Assembly: GCA_046313435.1 (NCBI GenBank) | Contig: JBKBYG010000040.1 | Span: 1 to 12,770 of the forward strand | Length of the DNA stretch: 12,770 nt | Source: JBKBYG01 sp046313435 | GTDB taxonomy: Bacteria > Pseudomonadota > Alphaproteobacteria > Rickettsiales > Arcanibacteraceae | Direction: 5' to 3' | Part shown: piece after piece, positions 1 through 8,188 of the stretch | Layout: every line of letters begins with the position of its first letter | Position numbering within the stretch: the first letter of the stretch is position 1 | Translations under genes and position numbers: made by a program | Notes under the pieces: generated by a model | The model's input: only the letters and a program-made list of their open reading frames with translations | The model's database searches: none | What the model was told of the DNA's origin: nothing

Positions 1-348
1 ATCAGTAGGAAATACTCGTACAAATGAAATTAATCTATCACTTGAATCGTATGTGTAGGTTTCTACCTGGTCTAAAGTGTCATCTGATAAAAAATATTCA
101 ATTTTAGTAATTAAATTTCTAGTTAAAATATCATCTGAAAATTGGTATTTAAAACTATTTATTCCTATTTCTTGTGAAACTCTAATTTTATTCCTTACAT
201 AAACATCACTTGCTGAATCATTTCCTACCTGTAAAATTGCTAAACCTGGTATGATATTAGTTTCAGCCTTTAGTTTTTTTAATTTATTTTTTAATTCAGC
301 TAGTAGATTATTTGCTATAACTTTTCCATCAATTATTTGAGCATTCAT
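1..348 (-). CDS. folD: FolD N-terminal part (methylenetetrahydrofolate dehydrogenase/cyclohydrolase), partial, abnormal after about residue 93
   Basis: The frame starts at the ATG at 348 and stays open to the window edge (116 codons). Its first 93 residues align without gaps to FolD: the IIDGK start, a PGLAILQVGND strand, and the substrate-site Y50-x3-K54 (VYVRNK). FolD interconverts methylene-THF and formyl-THF in one-carbon metabolism in the cytosol. The ATG overlaps the TGA of the upstream reductase gene as ATGA, which implies translational coupling. After residue 93 (TLD), where FolD proteins carry the GILVQLPLP signature, this protein reads QVETYTYDSSDRLISF and never returns to FolD sequence before the edge. 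The other two frames have stops here, so a simple single-base frameshift does not restore the motif. It may be a truncated or fused gene, or an assembly join. The identity of the first 93 residues is secure; a functional enzyme is doubtful. Confidence 0.8.
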   Translation of the reverse strand, partial: MNAQIIDGKVIANNLLAELKNKLKKLKAETNIIPGLAILQVGNDSASDVYVRNKIRVSQEIGINSFKYQFSDDILTRNLITKIEYFLSDDTLDQVETYTYDSSDRLISFVRVFPTD

Positions 349-1355
349 GCAGCAATAATTCCTTTAGTAGTTGAATATTCAAAATGTAAAGCCTCATTAG
401 GATGAACTCTTGGGTAGATTGAATATGTTGCAATAGCTGCTTCAGCAAAACCACTTAATATTAGTTTTAATTTGCCAGGATAATTAATAATATCCCCTAT
501 AGCATAAATTCCTTCAGAGCTTGTCTGCATAGTCGAATTATCTACATCAATATGATTATGATTAATATTTAATCCCCATTCAGCAATAGGTCCTAGTTCC
601 ATTGAAAGACCAAAGAATGGAAGTAAATAATCAGCCCTTAGTGATCTTAAATTATTATCAAAATCTTTCACAATTACTGAGGAAATTATAGAACCATCTC
701 CTTCAATTTCTTCAAGTTGATATGGCACAACCATCTCAATCTTTTTATCTGAAACTAATTGATTTATTTTATTCAGATTTTCAGGTGCACATCTAAATTT
801 TGGTCTCCTATGCACTAAATATATATATTCAGTAATTTCTGAAAGTGATATTGCCCAGTCAATTGCCGAATCCCCACCTCCTGCTATGACTACTCTTTTA
901 TTTCGAAATTTTTCTCTTTCATTCACCATATATAATACGGTCTTACCTTCATAAGCTTCGATATTATTTGTTGGAGGACGATTAGGACCAAAAGCTCCAC
1001 ATCCTGCAGCAATAATTATAGAATTCGCCTCAATTAAAGTATTTTTTGAGGTAGTTAACAGGAATTTACCATTAGTCTTCTGTAATTTTTCTACTCTTTG
1101 TCCTAAATGATATATTGGTTTAAAAGGTTCTGCTTGTTTAGATAATTTTTCAATTAAATCAGAAGCCAGAATTTCAGGATGCCCTGGAATATCATATATT
1201 GGTTTTTCGGGATATAGTGCGGTACATTGACCTCCTATAAAATCTAATGTATCAATTACATTACACTTCATTTTAAGCATTCCTGCCTCAAATATACTGA
1301 ATAATCCTACTGGACCCGCTCCTATAACGGCAATATCCGTAACGAATTTTGTCAT
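345..1355 (-). CDS. Ferredoxin--NADP reductase, type 2 (thioredoxin-reductase-like)
   Basis: A 336-aa FAD- and NADP-binding flavoprotein that would move electrons between NADPH and ferredoxin in the cytosol. The N-terminal FAD dinucleotide fold has GAGPVG at residues 12-17. The central NADP domain has GGGDSAIDWA at 159-168 and the phosphate-binding HRRPKFR at 182-188. The C-terminal FAD-contacting stretch GIYAIGDI is at 282-289. The redox CxxC of true thioredoxin reductases, expected just before GGGDSA, is absent, which separates it from TrxB and places it in the YumC-like FNR2 group. Length is normal for that family. The start at 1355 gives the MTKFVTDIAVIG opening; no strong Shine-Dalgarno site is seen. 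It is the first gene of an apparent two-gene operon with folD, with a four-base overlap. FNR2 versus another TrxR-like reductase is judged by motifs only. Confidence 0.9.
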   Translation of the reverse strand: MTKFVTDIAVIGAGPVGLFSIFEAGMLKMKCNVIDTLDFIGGQCTALYPEKPIYDIPGHPEILASDLIEKLSKQAEPFKPIYHLGQRVEKLQKTNGKFLLTTSKNTLIEANSIIIAAGCGAFGPNRPPTNNIEAYEGKTVLYMVNEREKFRNKRVVIAGGGDSAIDWAISLSEITEYIYLVHRRPKFRCAPENLNKINQLVSDKKIEMVVPYQLEEIEGDGSIISSVIVKDFDNNLRSLRADYLLPFFGLSMELGPIAEWGLNINHNHIDVDNSTMQTSSEGIYAIGDIINYPGKLKLILSGFAEAAIATYSIYPRVHPNEALHFEYSTTKGIIAA

Positions 1356-1461
1356 AATGGTAAACTTTTTAATTATTTTACTTAAGTACTAACTTTTTAT
1401 TAATACAATTTCCCTACAATAAAGAAAACTGAATAAATTGCCAAGAATAATTTTATTGAAA

Positions 1462-3651
1462 ATGAAAAACAACGATCTTAATCAAATACCTGCAATACTT
1501 AGTATGTTTAAAGACATATTAAAATCATTTTTGAGTATGAGTTCATACAGGACTAGATATAATAGACTAACTTACATTATGTCTAGTGTACTAAAAATTT
1601 ATACTGCTTACAGGGGTAAAGATAAGAATCTTAATTTTGAAGAACAGATTGAAAATTTGAACCAAAAAGTTATAGATGGCAATGAAACTCTAAATCAAGG
1701 CTTGCGTTTATTAAAGAATGAAGTTGTTGCGCTAAATATCCAATATAAAGAAGGAACTATCCGCGAGAGATATATAGACTTTCTAAGATTAAAAATGGCT
1801 GACAAATCTATTACAGACGAAAATTATATAGAATGCAAAGAGATAATTAAAACGCTTTCAGGTCTAACATTAGAACAAGGAAATAAAAAAGCTTTAAATT
1901 TATTAATACAATCGAAAATCCATGAATTTGAAATAAAATTTCCTTATAAAATTGAAAATATTGAAAATTTTAAAACCGCTTTCCAGAATATTAGTAAAGC
2001 TGACTCATATAATATTTCTGACAAATTTAAACTATTTAAAAAAGCTTCTGATAAAGTTAAAGAATTTAAAACTTATATGAACTCTAAATCTTGGGTTAAA
2101 AAAGCACGTAGTATTTTAGATAATATATATACTATAATTACAAGTGAAATATTTACAAATATAGTTTGGGTTACTAGTGCTGTTATTGGTTTCGTATTAG
2201 CCACCGCTGCTACGGGAGGATTAATTTTACCAACTATTAGTTTAGTTGGAACATTAGCAGTTATATGCTGCTCAATTGCTGCAAACGTAAATTCAATGAG
2301 AAGTTATAGAAATTTAGTAGAAGAAAATGAATATTTAACTGCAATAAAAGAACTGAAGAAATCTAATGACTACATACTTAAATCGTTCAATAATGAGGAA
2401 TTGAATGCATTAAATATTAAAGAAAATTCCTATAAGTCTAAAGCGGTTTCTCCTTCAACTAAACCTTCATTATTATACGCTTTTGCAAAGGTTTCACGTG
2501 ATAAGCTGCCATCGTATTTGAACTTAGTCTTTGGTCTTTTATCAATGACAAGTATATATAATATAGTAGTAATAGCGGGTAATGCAATTTTAGGACACGG
2601 AATTAGTGTTATCAATAGAAAAGAAAGAGATGAAAGGAAATATCTAATTAAAAAAGAAATATATGAGAAGAAACTTTCTGAAGAAATTCCAGAATATAAA
2701 AACTTAAAAGATTTAAAAAAACAATATTCAATTCTAAAAGAAAGAAATAAAGCTTTAAAAGAATTACTTCAATTAGATAAAGATAAACAAGTTTCAAATG
2801 TAGTGGAAATTGCTAAAACATTAATTACGAAAGATCCATCAGTAAAATCTCCAACCCCTTTTTATAAAAAATTTAGCAATAAATTAAAAGTTGCAGCAGG
2901 AGCAACAAAGCGAGTTTTTCAAGATATTATATCAGTTCTCAACCCTTTTTATAAAGAATCAAAACTGATTGATAAAGTTAAGAAAGAAATTTATGGGGAT
3001 TCAGCTGAGAAAGAATTAAATACTTATTCCTTTAACACTCCTAATATTGAAAAAATCAAAGATAAAAATAGACCAATTAAAAAATTTAAAAATGAAGAAA
3101 AAATAGTTGAAAAACCCTCTAATGAAGATAGCCTAACAATTCAAACTCTTGTAACTTCTCTGCGAGATATATCAACAATATTTACTTTAGAAGGTACATT
3201 AGGTTATGTATTACTACCACAACAATTACCAACTATTACTCCAACTATAATAGGCTTATCTCTTATTCCAATGGCAATTAGTCATTTTGCGTATAACTTT
3301 AGAAAATATTTAAATGAAACAAAAACTTTACATAGTAATTCAGTTAAATCTGGCTTAAAAGAAGTTGATAATCAAATTACTCTAGATTCACCAATTCTAG
3401 ATCATCCTCTTCAAAATGAATTAGAAGCTATAGACAATCCTATTCCAAATGTAGAAGATAAAAAAATATTAAATAGAAAAGAGTTAGACACAATAAAAGA
3501 ATTATTAAATGATAAATTTAGCAGTGAAGAGTTACAAGAAATTGAAAAATTTGTGACAAATATAGATCTTTCAACCTTAGATGTTTCTTCAATCCCTAGT
3601 GACTCTAAAACACCGGAAGGTAAAGCAATTAGCAAATCAAAAAGAGTTTAA
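1462..3651 (+). CDS. Large lysine/glutamate-rich protein with three hydrophobic segments, function unknown
   Basis: I do not recognise this protein (729 aa from the ATG at 1462; a TTG at 1438 would add eight residues). Counting from the ATG, a long hydrophobic stretch lies at about 234-276 (VIGFVLATAATGG and following, probably two helices with a short turn), a second at about 351-383 (LNLVFGLLSMTSIYNIVVIAG), and a third at about 577-612 (proline-interrupted, ending SLIPMAISHFAYNF). Between them are highly charged helical stretches likely to form coiled coils, for instance around 410-450. The last 100 residues are acidic and Asn/Ser-rich. There is no signal peptide. The architecture suggests a membrane-embedded protein with large cytosolic arms. 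It is followed after 55 bases by a phosphatase gene on the same strand with no terminator between, so the two may be co-transcribed. Neither start has a clear Shine-Dalgarno site; 1462 is chosen as the first ATG. Confidence 0.75.
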   Translation: MKNNDLNQIPAILSMFKDILKSFLSMSSYRTRYNRLTYIMSSVLKIYTAYRGKDKNLNFEEQIENLNQKVIDGNETLNQGLRLLKNEVVALNIQYKEGTIRERYIDFLRLKMADKSITDENYIECKEIIKTLSGLTLEQGNKKALNLLIQSKIHEFEIKFPYKIENIENFKTAFQNISKADSYNISDKFKLFKKASDKVKEFKTYMNSKSWVKKARSILDNIYTIITSEIFTNIVWVTSAVIGFVLATAATGGLILPTISLVGTLAVICCSIAANVNSMRSYRNLVEENEYLTAIKELKKSNDYILKSFNNEELNALNIKENSYKSKAVSPSTKPSLLYAFAKVSRDKLPSYLNLVFGLLSMTSIYNIVVIAGNAILGHGISVINRKERDERKYLIKKEIYEKKLSEEIPEYKNLKDLKKQYSILKERNKALKELLQLDKDKQVSNVVEIAKTLITKDPSVKSPTPFYKKFSNKLKVAAGATKRVFQDIISVLNPFYKESKLIDKVKKEIYGDSAEKELNTYSFNTPNIEKIKDKNRPIKKFKNEEKIVEKPSNEDSLTIQTLVTSLRDISTIFTLEGTLGYVLLPQQLPTITPTIIGLSLIPMAISHFAYNFRKYLNETKTLHSNSVKSGLKEVDNQITLDSPILDHPLQNELEAIDNPIPNVEDKKILNRKELDTIKELLNDKFSSEELQEIEKFVTNIDLSTLDVSSIPSDSKTPEGKAISKSKRV

Positions 3652-3706
3652 CTTTTACAAAATATATTGTTAATATGATAATTTAAAATATAATATGTTA
3701 AATATA

Positions 3707-4627
3707 ATGAAAAGTTATGTAAGATATTCGCTTTTAATATTTTTTCAAATCAATATGGCTTTTGCAGAAATTGTGCACTTACACGACCCTAATCATACAT
3801 ATATAGTTATAGATTCAGAAAATCAAAGCAAATTACCTAAAAATTTTCGTATTATTTCGTCTTCTATTTTGAAAAATATTAATGCATCTGCAAGTGGGCA
3901 ATTTTCTGAAGCAGAATTACAGAAAATTATTAAGAAAATTCCAAAAGAAAAGAATATTATTATAATTGATCTAAGAGAAGAAACTCATGGTTTTATTAAT
4001 GGCATAGCTATAAGTTGGTATGGAGTTTATAACCATGCTAATTTAAATATTACACTTGATAAAATCAACGAAGATGAAATAAAAAGAATAGATTCTTTAA
4101 GAGCGCAAAAAAATATCGAACTATTTAATATTATAGATAAAAAAGATGGAATAATAAATTCGTTAGAAGGTATAAAAGTAAGGGTGAATGATACTTATAC
4201 TGAAGAAGAGTTAACTAAAAAATATAACCTTAGATATATAAGGTTTCCTGTTACAGATCATTTAAAGCCTAATGATTATATTGTTGATCAATTGATGAAT
4301 TTAGTTAAACGCATTACTATAAATGACTGGCTCCATATTCATTGCCGCGCTGGTAAAGGCAGAACTACAACATTTTTAGTAATGCTAGATATAATGAAAA
4401 ATGCTAAGAAAACTAGCTTAGAACATATTATTGATCGGCATTATAAACTTGGCGGTATAGATCTTGCTAAGTCTAATACTGCTGCATGGAAAAAAACTTA
4501 TGCAGATGAAAGGCTTATATTCATTAAAAACTTCTATGAATATTGTAAGAATAATAACGACAATTTTACTTCATCTTGGTCAAATTGGATTAAACGTAAA
4601 AATTTAAATAACTCGTCAATAAAATAG
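3707..4627 (+). CDS. Exported PTP-like inositol-polyphosphate/protein phosphatase (PTP-like phytase family)
   Basis: The protein is 306 aa from the ATG at 3707; an upstream ATG at 3695 adds four residues. The 3707 start gives a typical Sec signal peptide: MKSYVRY, a hydrophobic core LLIFFQINM, then AFA before EIV, with cleavage likely after residue 20. The mature part follows the layout of PTP-like phytases: IIDLREETHGFINGIAISWYG near the N-terminus, a general-acid loop FPVTDHLKP (Asp184), and the catalytic P-loop HCRAGKGRTT with nucleophile Cys213 and phosphate-binding Arg219. Known relatives remove phosphates from inositol phosphates, or act on phosphotyrosine or phosphoinositides. The Lys inside the loop (CRAGKGR) matches PTEN's CKAGKGR, favouring a highly anionic inositol substrate (inference). 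It follows the large membrane protein and precedes flagellin. Periplasmic or secreted location is inferred. The family call is firm; the exact substrate is not. Confidence 0.88.
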   Translation: MKSYVRYSLLIFFQINMAFAEIVHLHDPNHTYIVIDSENQSKLPKNFRIISSSILKNINASASGQFSEAELQKIIKKIPKEKNIIIIDLREETHGFINGIAISWYGVYNHANLNITLDKINEDEIKRIDSLRAQKNIELFNIIDKKDGIINSLEGIKVRVNDTYTEEELTKKYNLRYIRFPVTDHLKPNDYIVDQLMNLVKRITINDWLHIHCRAGKGRTTTFLVMLDIMKNAKKTSLEHIIDRHYKLGGIDLAKSNTAAWKKTYADERLIFIKNFYEYCKNNNDNFTSSWSNWIKRKNLNNSSIK

Positions 4628-4665
4628 TTAAGCATTTAACTAAATATTAACTAACCTTATGATAT

Positions 4666-4697
4666 TATTCAAAATATAAGTTAGAGTATTTTGAATA
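4666..4697. repeat. Perfect 11-bp inverted repeat between the phosphatase and flagellin genes
   Basis: TATTCAAAATA (4666-4676) and TATTTTGAATA (4687-4697) are exact reverse complements with a 10-base loop. The hairpin starts 39 bases after the phosphatase stop and lies about 90 bases before the flagellin ATG. No clean T-run follows (TATTATATAAAAAA), so it is a poor intrinsic terminator. It may act as a weak terminator or as an operator-like palindrome upstream of flagellin. The arms are exact; the function is a guess. Confidence 0.4.
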
Positions 4698-4734
4698 TAT
4701 TATATAAAAAACATATCCGAAATATCCCAATTTA

Positions 4735-4757
4735 TAAAAAAGGCAAGTAGCCGAATT
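4735..4757 (+). promoter_or_regulatory. Weak sigma-28-like promoter candidate for flagellin
   Basis: GCCGAATT (4750-4757) matches the first five bases of the flagellar sigma-28 -10 box GCCGATAA and lies 30 bases upstream of the flagellin ATG. A TAAA at 4735-4738 could be part of a -35 box, but the spacing is about four bases shorter than the usual arrangement and the rest of the -35 box does not match. The position is sensible for a class-3 flagellar gene; the sequence support is thin. Confidence 0.25.
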
Positions 4758-4787
4758 TAATATATTAATCCAAGTAGGAGAAATAAA

Positions 4788-7004
4788 ATGGGTGTAGGAA
4801 TTATTTCCAACATAGCTGCGCTTTCTGCGCAAACAAACTTAAGCAAAGCTGATGCTGATTCAAGAGCTTCGATATATAGACTATCTAGCGGTAGTTCAAT
4901 ATACCAAGCGTCAGATAACGTAGCGGGTCTTGCTGTAGGTACAATTATCAAAACTAACGTTTCAACATTACAGACTGCTTTAACTAACACTGCTCAGGCT
5001 AATAGCTTACTTGGGGTAGCTGATGGTGCATTATCTAGCCAAGGTGATATAGCTCAACGTTTAAAAGCTCTTGCTACTCAAGCTAACTCTGGTTCACTTA
5101 GTGATCAAAACCGTGGTTACCTTAATGCAGAACTTCAAAACCTTATTAAAGAAAATGATCGTATTGCTTCGACTACAAACTTTAACGGTATTAACTTGAT
5201 TGACGGAAGTCTCTATGCTCCTTCTAAAATGGAAGCTAGTACTAAACTTGATTCAACTCGTGCTGCTGGTAGTTTCACAATTGCTACTGCTTTAGCTGAT
5301 ACTAACAGTGTGTTTATTAATGGTGTTACAATTACTGGTCGTGATACTGCTAACTTAGCTACTGGTACTTCTGAATTAAATTTCGATACTACTGTTAATA
5401 CTACTGCAGCTGACCAAGCTGATGCAATTTATAATGTTATTCAAAATGTTCTTAACTATCAAGGTACTGATGCTACTGTTCTTACTGCTAAACAAAAGCT
5501 TGGTGAATTAACATTTACTCATACTGCTGCTACTGATACTATAAGCGTAAAAGCAAATGTTGCTGGTACTCTGGGTAATGGTGTTGCTTCAGGTGAAGCA
5601 TTCTGTATCGGTGCTGATACTGGTACTGCTGCTGACGTAACAGTTAATGGACAAGATGCAAGTAACGTAACTGTATCAACTTCTGTTGGTATTGGTACTG
5701 GTGCTGCAACTTCAATTGCTGTAAATGGTGGTTTAAACGGTGGTACATTCGGTTCAACAACTGCATATACTGGTACTGCTAGAACTATCGCTCAAGGAAG
5801 TACTACTGACAGTATTTTAAGAGCTTTAACTCCACTTGCTCAAGCAACTACTGGTGTTGATGTTTCTAAAGTATCTAATAACTCAGCCTTTATTGGTAAT
5901 ATCATTGAAGGTGGTGAAGGGTTTAAAACTCATTTTGTTACTAACAACCAAGTTGACGTTACAATTAAAGTTGGTGATTATACTTACGAAGCAAGAAACG
6001 TTGTAACTAATCCAACTGCTAATACTATTGTTACTTTCGCATCTGTAGAAGCTGGTGGTGGTTCATTCTCATTACAACTAGCTGCAAATAATGGTATCAG
6101 CACAATAGTTGATCAATCTACAGCTGATGTGTTGTCAACTAGGCTTAATGCTGCTGTTGGAGGTGTTGATTTCTATCAAAACCGTGATGTAACTAACTAT
6201 GTTGGGGCTGGTACAGTTTATGCTGCTGGTAGTACTACTAACGTTGTTGGTGACTTAGCTGGTTCAAGCTTTAAAATGATCAATTCTGATTTTAAAGATT
6301 TACAAGTTAGTAAAGTTACTGTTGCTGCACCAGTTGTTGGCGCTACTACCCCAACAATTACTATTAATATAAATGGTGAAGATTATGTGAGTGGTTATAG
6401 TAGTGATGGTTCTGCAAGTCCTTTAACTACTACTATTTCTGCAGGTTCTTTAGGTTTAGTAAGTTCAACAAATCCTAAAAACATGTTAGTATTTAACTAT
6501 GCAAGCTCAACTAACTTAGATTTAAGTAGCGCTGCTAATGCTCAAGGTTTACAAGATGCTTTAACTAAAGCATTCGGTGTGAATTCTGGTGCAAGCAAAA
6601 TCAGTTTCCAAGTTGGTACTACTACTGAAGATAGTATTAACGTGCAAATCGAAAGTAGTAAATCAACTGACTTGTTTAAAGATGATACTGGCCAGTTTGT
6701 TGCTATTGATATTACTACACTTGGCGGTGCTCAAGAAGCTAGTAAAGTTATTGATAATGCAATCAACAAACTTACTACTATCAGATCAACAGTGGGTGCT
6801 TTACAATCCAGGTTTAACTATGCTGCTTCTAACTTAAACACAGCTATCCAAAATCAGGATTCAGCACGTGGTACGTTCCTTGATACTGATATTCCTTCAG
6901 AGTCAACTAAATTTGCACAATCGCAAGTTAGATTACAAGCCAGCGTGTCTGTGTTAGCTCAGGCTAACCAAATGCCACAAAACTTACTTAAACTTATTGG
7001 TTAA
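4788..7004 (+). CDS. fliC: Flagellin, unusually long (738 aa)
   Basis: This is the filament subunit exported through the flagellar apparatus. The conserved N-terminal D0/D1 helices span residues 1-141 (IAALSAQTNLSKA, YRLSSGSSIYQASDNVAGLAVG, NFNGINLIDGS). The conserved C-terminal helices span about 652-738 (IRSTVGALQSRFNYA, ending QANQMPQNLLKLIG). Between them are about 510 residues of Thr/Ala/Gly/Val-rich surface-exposed sequence, much longer than in a 270-500-aa flagellin. The start is fixed by AGGAG at 4776-4780, seven bases before the ATG, the best ribosome site on the plus strand. The gene is richer in GC than its neighbours and strongly prefers GCT, ACT and GGT codons, consistent with high expression. 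One cysteine (Cys273) sits in the variable region, unusual for flagellins. Its partners FliD and FliS are encoded about 3-5 kb away on the other strand. A strong terminator follows. Confidence 0.97.
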   Translation: MGVGIISNIAALSAQTNLSKADADSRASIYRLSSGSSIYQASDNVAGLAVGTIIKTNVSTLQTALTNTAQANSLLGVADGALSSQGDIAQRLKALATQANSGSLSDQNRGYLNAELQNLIKENDRIASTTNFNGINLIDGSLYAPSKMEASTKLDSTRAAGSFTIATALADTNSVFINGVTITGRDTANLATGTSELNFDTTVNTTAADQADAIYNVIQNVLNYQGTDATVLTAKQKLGELTFTHTAATDTISVKANVAGTLGNGVASGEAFCIGADTGTAADVTVNGQDASNVTVSTSVGIGTGAATSIAVNGGLNGGTFGSTTAYTGTARTIAQGSTTDSILRALTPLAQATTGVDVSKVSNNSAFIGNIIEGGEGFKTHFVTNNQVDVTIKVGDYTYEARNVVTNPTANTIVTFASVEAGGGSFSLQLAANNGISTIVDQSTADVLSTRLNAAVGGVDFYQNRDVTNYVGAGTVYAAGSTTNVVGDLAGSSFKMINSDFKDLQVSKVTVAAPVVGATTPTITININGEDYVSGYSSDGSASPLTTTISAGSLGLVSSTNPKNMLVFNYASSTNLDLSSAANAQGLQDALTKAFGVNSGASKISFQVGTTTEDSINVQIESSKSTDLFKDDTGQFVAIDITTLGGAQEASKVIDNAINKLTTIRSTVGALQSRFNYAASNLNTAIQNQDSARGTFLDTDIPSESTKFAQSQVRLQASVSVLAQANQMPQNLLKLIG

Positions 7005-7051
7005 TTAAGTTCCTAAAATTAGTAATAATAATTTTATTATTCTTTACTAGA

Positions 7052-7092
7052 AATATCTGCCTAAGGGTTTACATTAGGCAGATATTTTTTTT
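7052..7092 (+). terminator. Rho-independent terminator of the flagellin gene
   Basis: AATATCTGCCTAA (7052-7064) pairs perfectly over 13 bp with TTAGGCAGATATT (7074-7086) around the nine-base loop GGGTTTACA, and an eight-T run ends at 7092. It lies 47 bases after the flagellin stop. The T-run overlaps the stop codon (7091-7093) of the convergent minus-strand gene. The opposite side of the stem lacks a good T-tail for minus-strand transcripts, so it acts mainly for flagellin. Confidence 0.95.
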
Positions 7093-8050
7093 ATAGAAAA
7101 CTTCCTTTACTATTATTTTTATCAGAAGAATAAAGTTTATCAACATATTTCTGTCCTTCAACGAGGGTCTCTTCATTAAGGTTTTCTTGCTCTTTTTTTA
7201 TTTCCTTAAAATGTAATTGATAATTTTCAAAAGCTTTATTCCATATATCTCTTTTTTTCTCTTTCCATCTTTCTTCTTTTCTATCAATATAAATTCTTTT
7301 TAATTCATCATCACTATTATATTTTTCCCTAGCTTTGCTTTTTATATTTGAACTTATGGATTCATCTTGCCTGTATTCTTCATCTATATATCCTTCAATT
7401 TCAACTTGTTTTTCTTCTTGAGAGAGGTCTGTCAAATATTGCAACTGAATTAATTTTAAATTATATATGCTAGTATAATATTCTAGATAATTGGTTAAAG
7501 CTCCTCTTGCTGCAATTTCTTCATTTTTAGAGTTCTGAGGATCATAATTAAGATTATTAGGAAAATTAATTATTGATTTAATGCTTTCTACAGCCTTAGA
7601 ATTTAGTTTTGATAGAATAGGTGTAAAATTCCAATCTTTATTTGAGACAGCCTCTTTCGCGATCTTTAAAGCTTCCATAATCGTTTTATAGTCATATGGA
7701 TAATCAACTTTAATTAAATCCTCTATGTAAAACCATACTCCTCCTTCTATACCCTCAACTATTCTTGGAAAAACTGTACTTAATTCATTTCTTGAATCTT
7801 TGTAAATTTTATTTATCTCTGCCTGTTTTCTTTTAACCTGCTCTCTTTTGAATATTTTCGGTTGTATATTTTTTCTATAGTTATCTAAAGTTTGTAATAA
7901 GCCTTTGGTATATATTTCTTTTTTTGTTCTGTTTATATTCTCTCTATCAAGTTTCATCTGTTCTATCATCTTTCTTTCAAGTTCTTCTTGCTGTAAAATC
8001 GTAGAATTTGGATCTAATTGTTCTTGAGATTTTCTTGGTGAATTTTGCAT
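7091..8050 (-). CDS. Charged, helical protein of unknown function; distant paralogue of the partial gene at the right edge
   Basis: I do not recognise this 319-aa protein. It has no signal peptide or membrane segment. Residues 20-85 are strongly charged and predicted helical (ILQQEELERKMIEQMKLDR and following), and residues 205-300 are again Lys/Glu-rich. The middle contains a better-structured block: YIEDLIKVDYPYDYK at 108-122 with an AKE at 131-133, then ALTNYLEYYTSIYNLKLIQL at 184-203. Both blocks have clear counterparts, in the same order, in the protein that starts at 12154, so I infer a small family private to this lineage. The gene is convergent to flagellin, and its stop lies inside the flagellin terminator T-run. 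The start at 8050 is the first ATG; the leader is very AT-rich and has no good Shine-Dalgarno site. It is separated from the HAD-like gene by a terminator, so it is probably transcribed alone. Confidence 0.78.
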   Translation of the reverse strand: MQNSPRKSQEQLDPNSTILQQEELERKMIEQMKLDRENINRTKKEIYTKGLLQTLDNYRKNIQPKIFKREQVKRKQAEINKIYKDSRNELSTVFPRIVEGIEGGVWFYIEDLIKVDYPYDYKTIMEALKIAKEAVSNKDWNFTPILSKLNSKAVESIKSIINFPNNLNYDPQNSKNEEIAARGALTNYLEYYTSIYNLKLIQLQYLTDLSQEEKQVEIEGYIDEEYRQDESISSNIKSKAREKYNSDDELKRIYIDRKEERWKEKKRDIWNKAFENYQLHFKEIKKEQENLNEETLVEGQKYVDKLYSSDKNNSKGSFL

Positions 8051-8188
8051 AATCTTTGTTATTATTAATAATTAATTTAAATTTATTTTAATTAATTTTA
8101 ATTTATTGTAAGTTATATATCAAGAATAATATATTTTTAGAAACTTCATCATCTAACTGTAAGCTATATAGGATTAATATAAAAAAAC

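Noticed and set aside
345..1355. Thioredoxin reductase as the identity of the flavoprotein
   Set aside because: The CxxC redox pair before the NADP motif is missing, so ferredoxin-NADP reductase type 2 fits better.
2430..2615. Minus-strand 61-codon open frame
   Set aside because: It lies entirely within the large membrane protein gene, has no ribosome site, and its composition is the complement of the real frame.
3411..3635. Minus-strand 74-codon open frame
   Set aside because: Antisense shadow of the 3' end of the large membrane protein gene; Ser/Asn/Phe-rich complement composition.
4757..4990. Minus-strand 77-codon open frame across the flagellin start
   Set aside because: It is antisense to the flagellin ribosome site and conserved N-terminal helix, which is unquestionably coding on the plus strand.
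6589..6837. Plus-strand 82-codon frame inside flagellin
   Set aside because: Out-of-frame shadow, Leu/Lys-rich, with no ribosome site; the flagellin frame is continuous through it.
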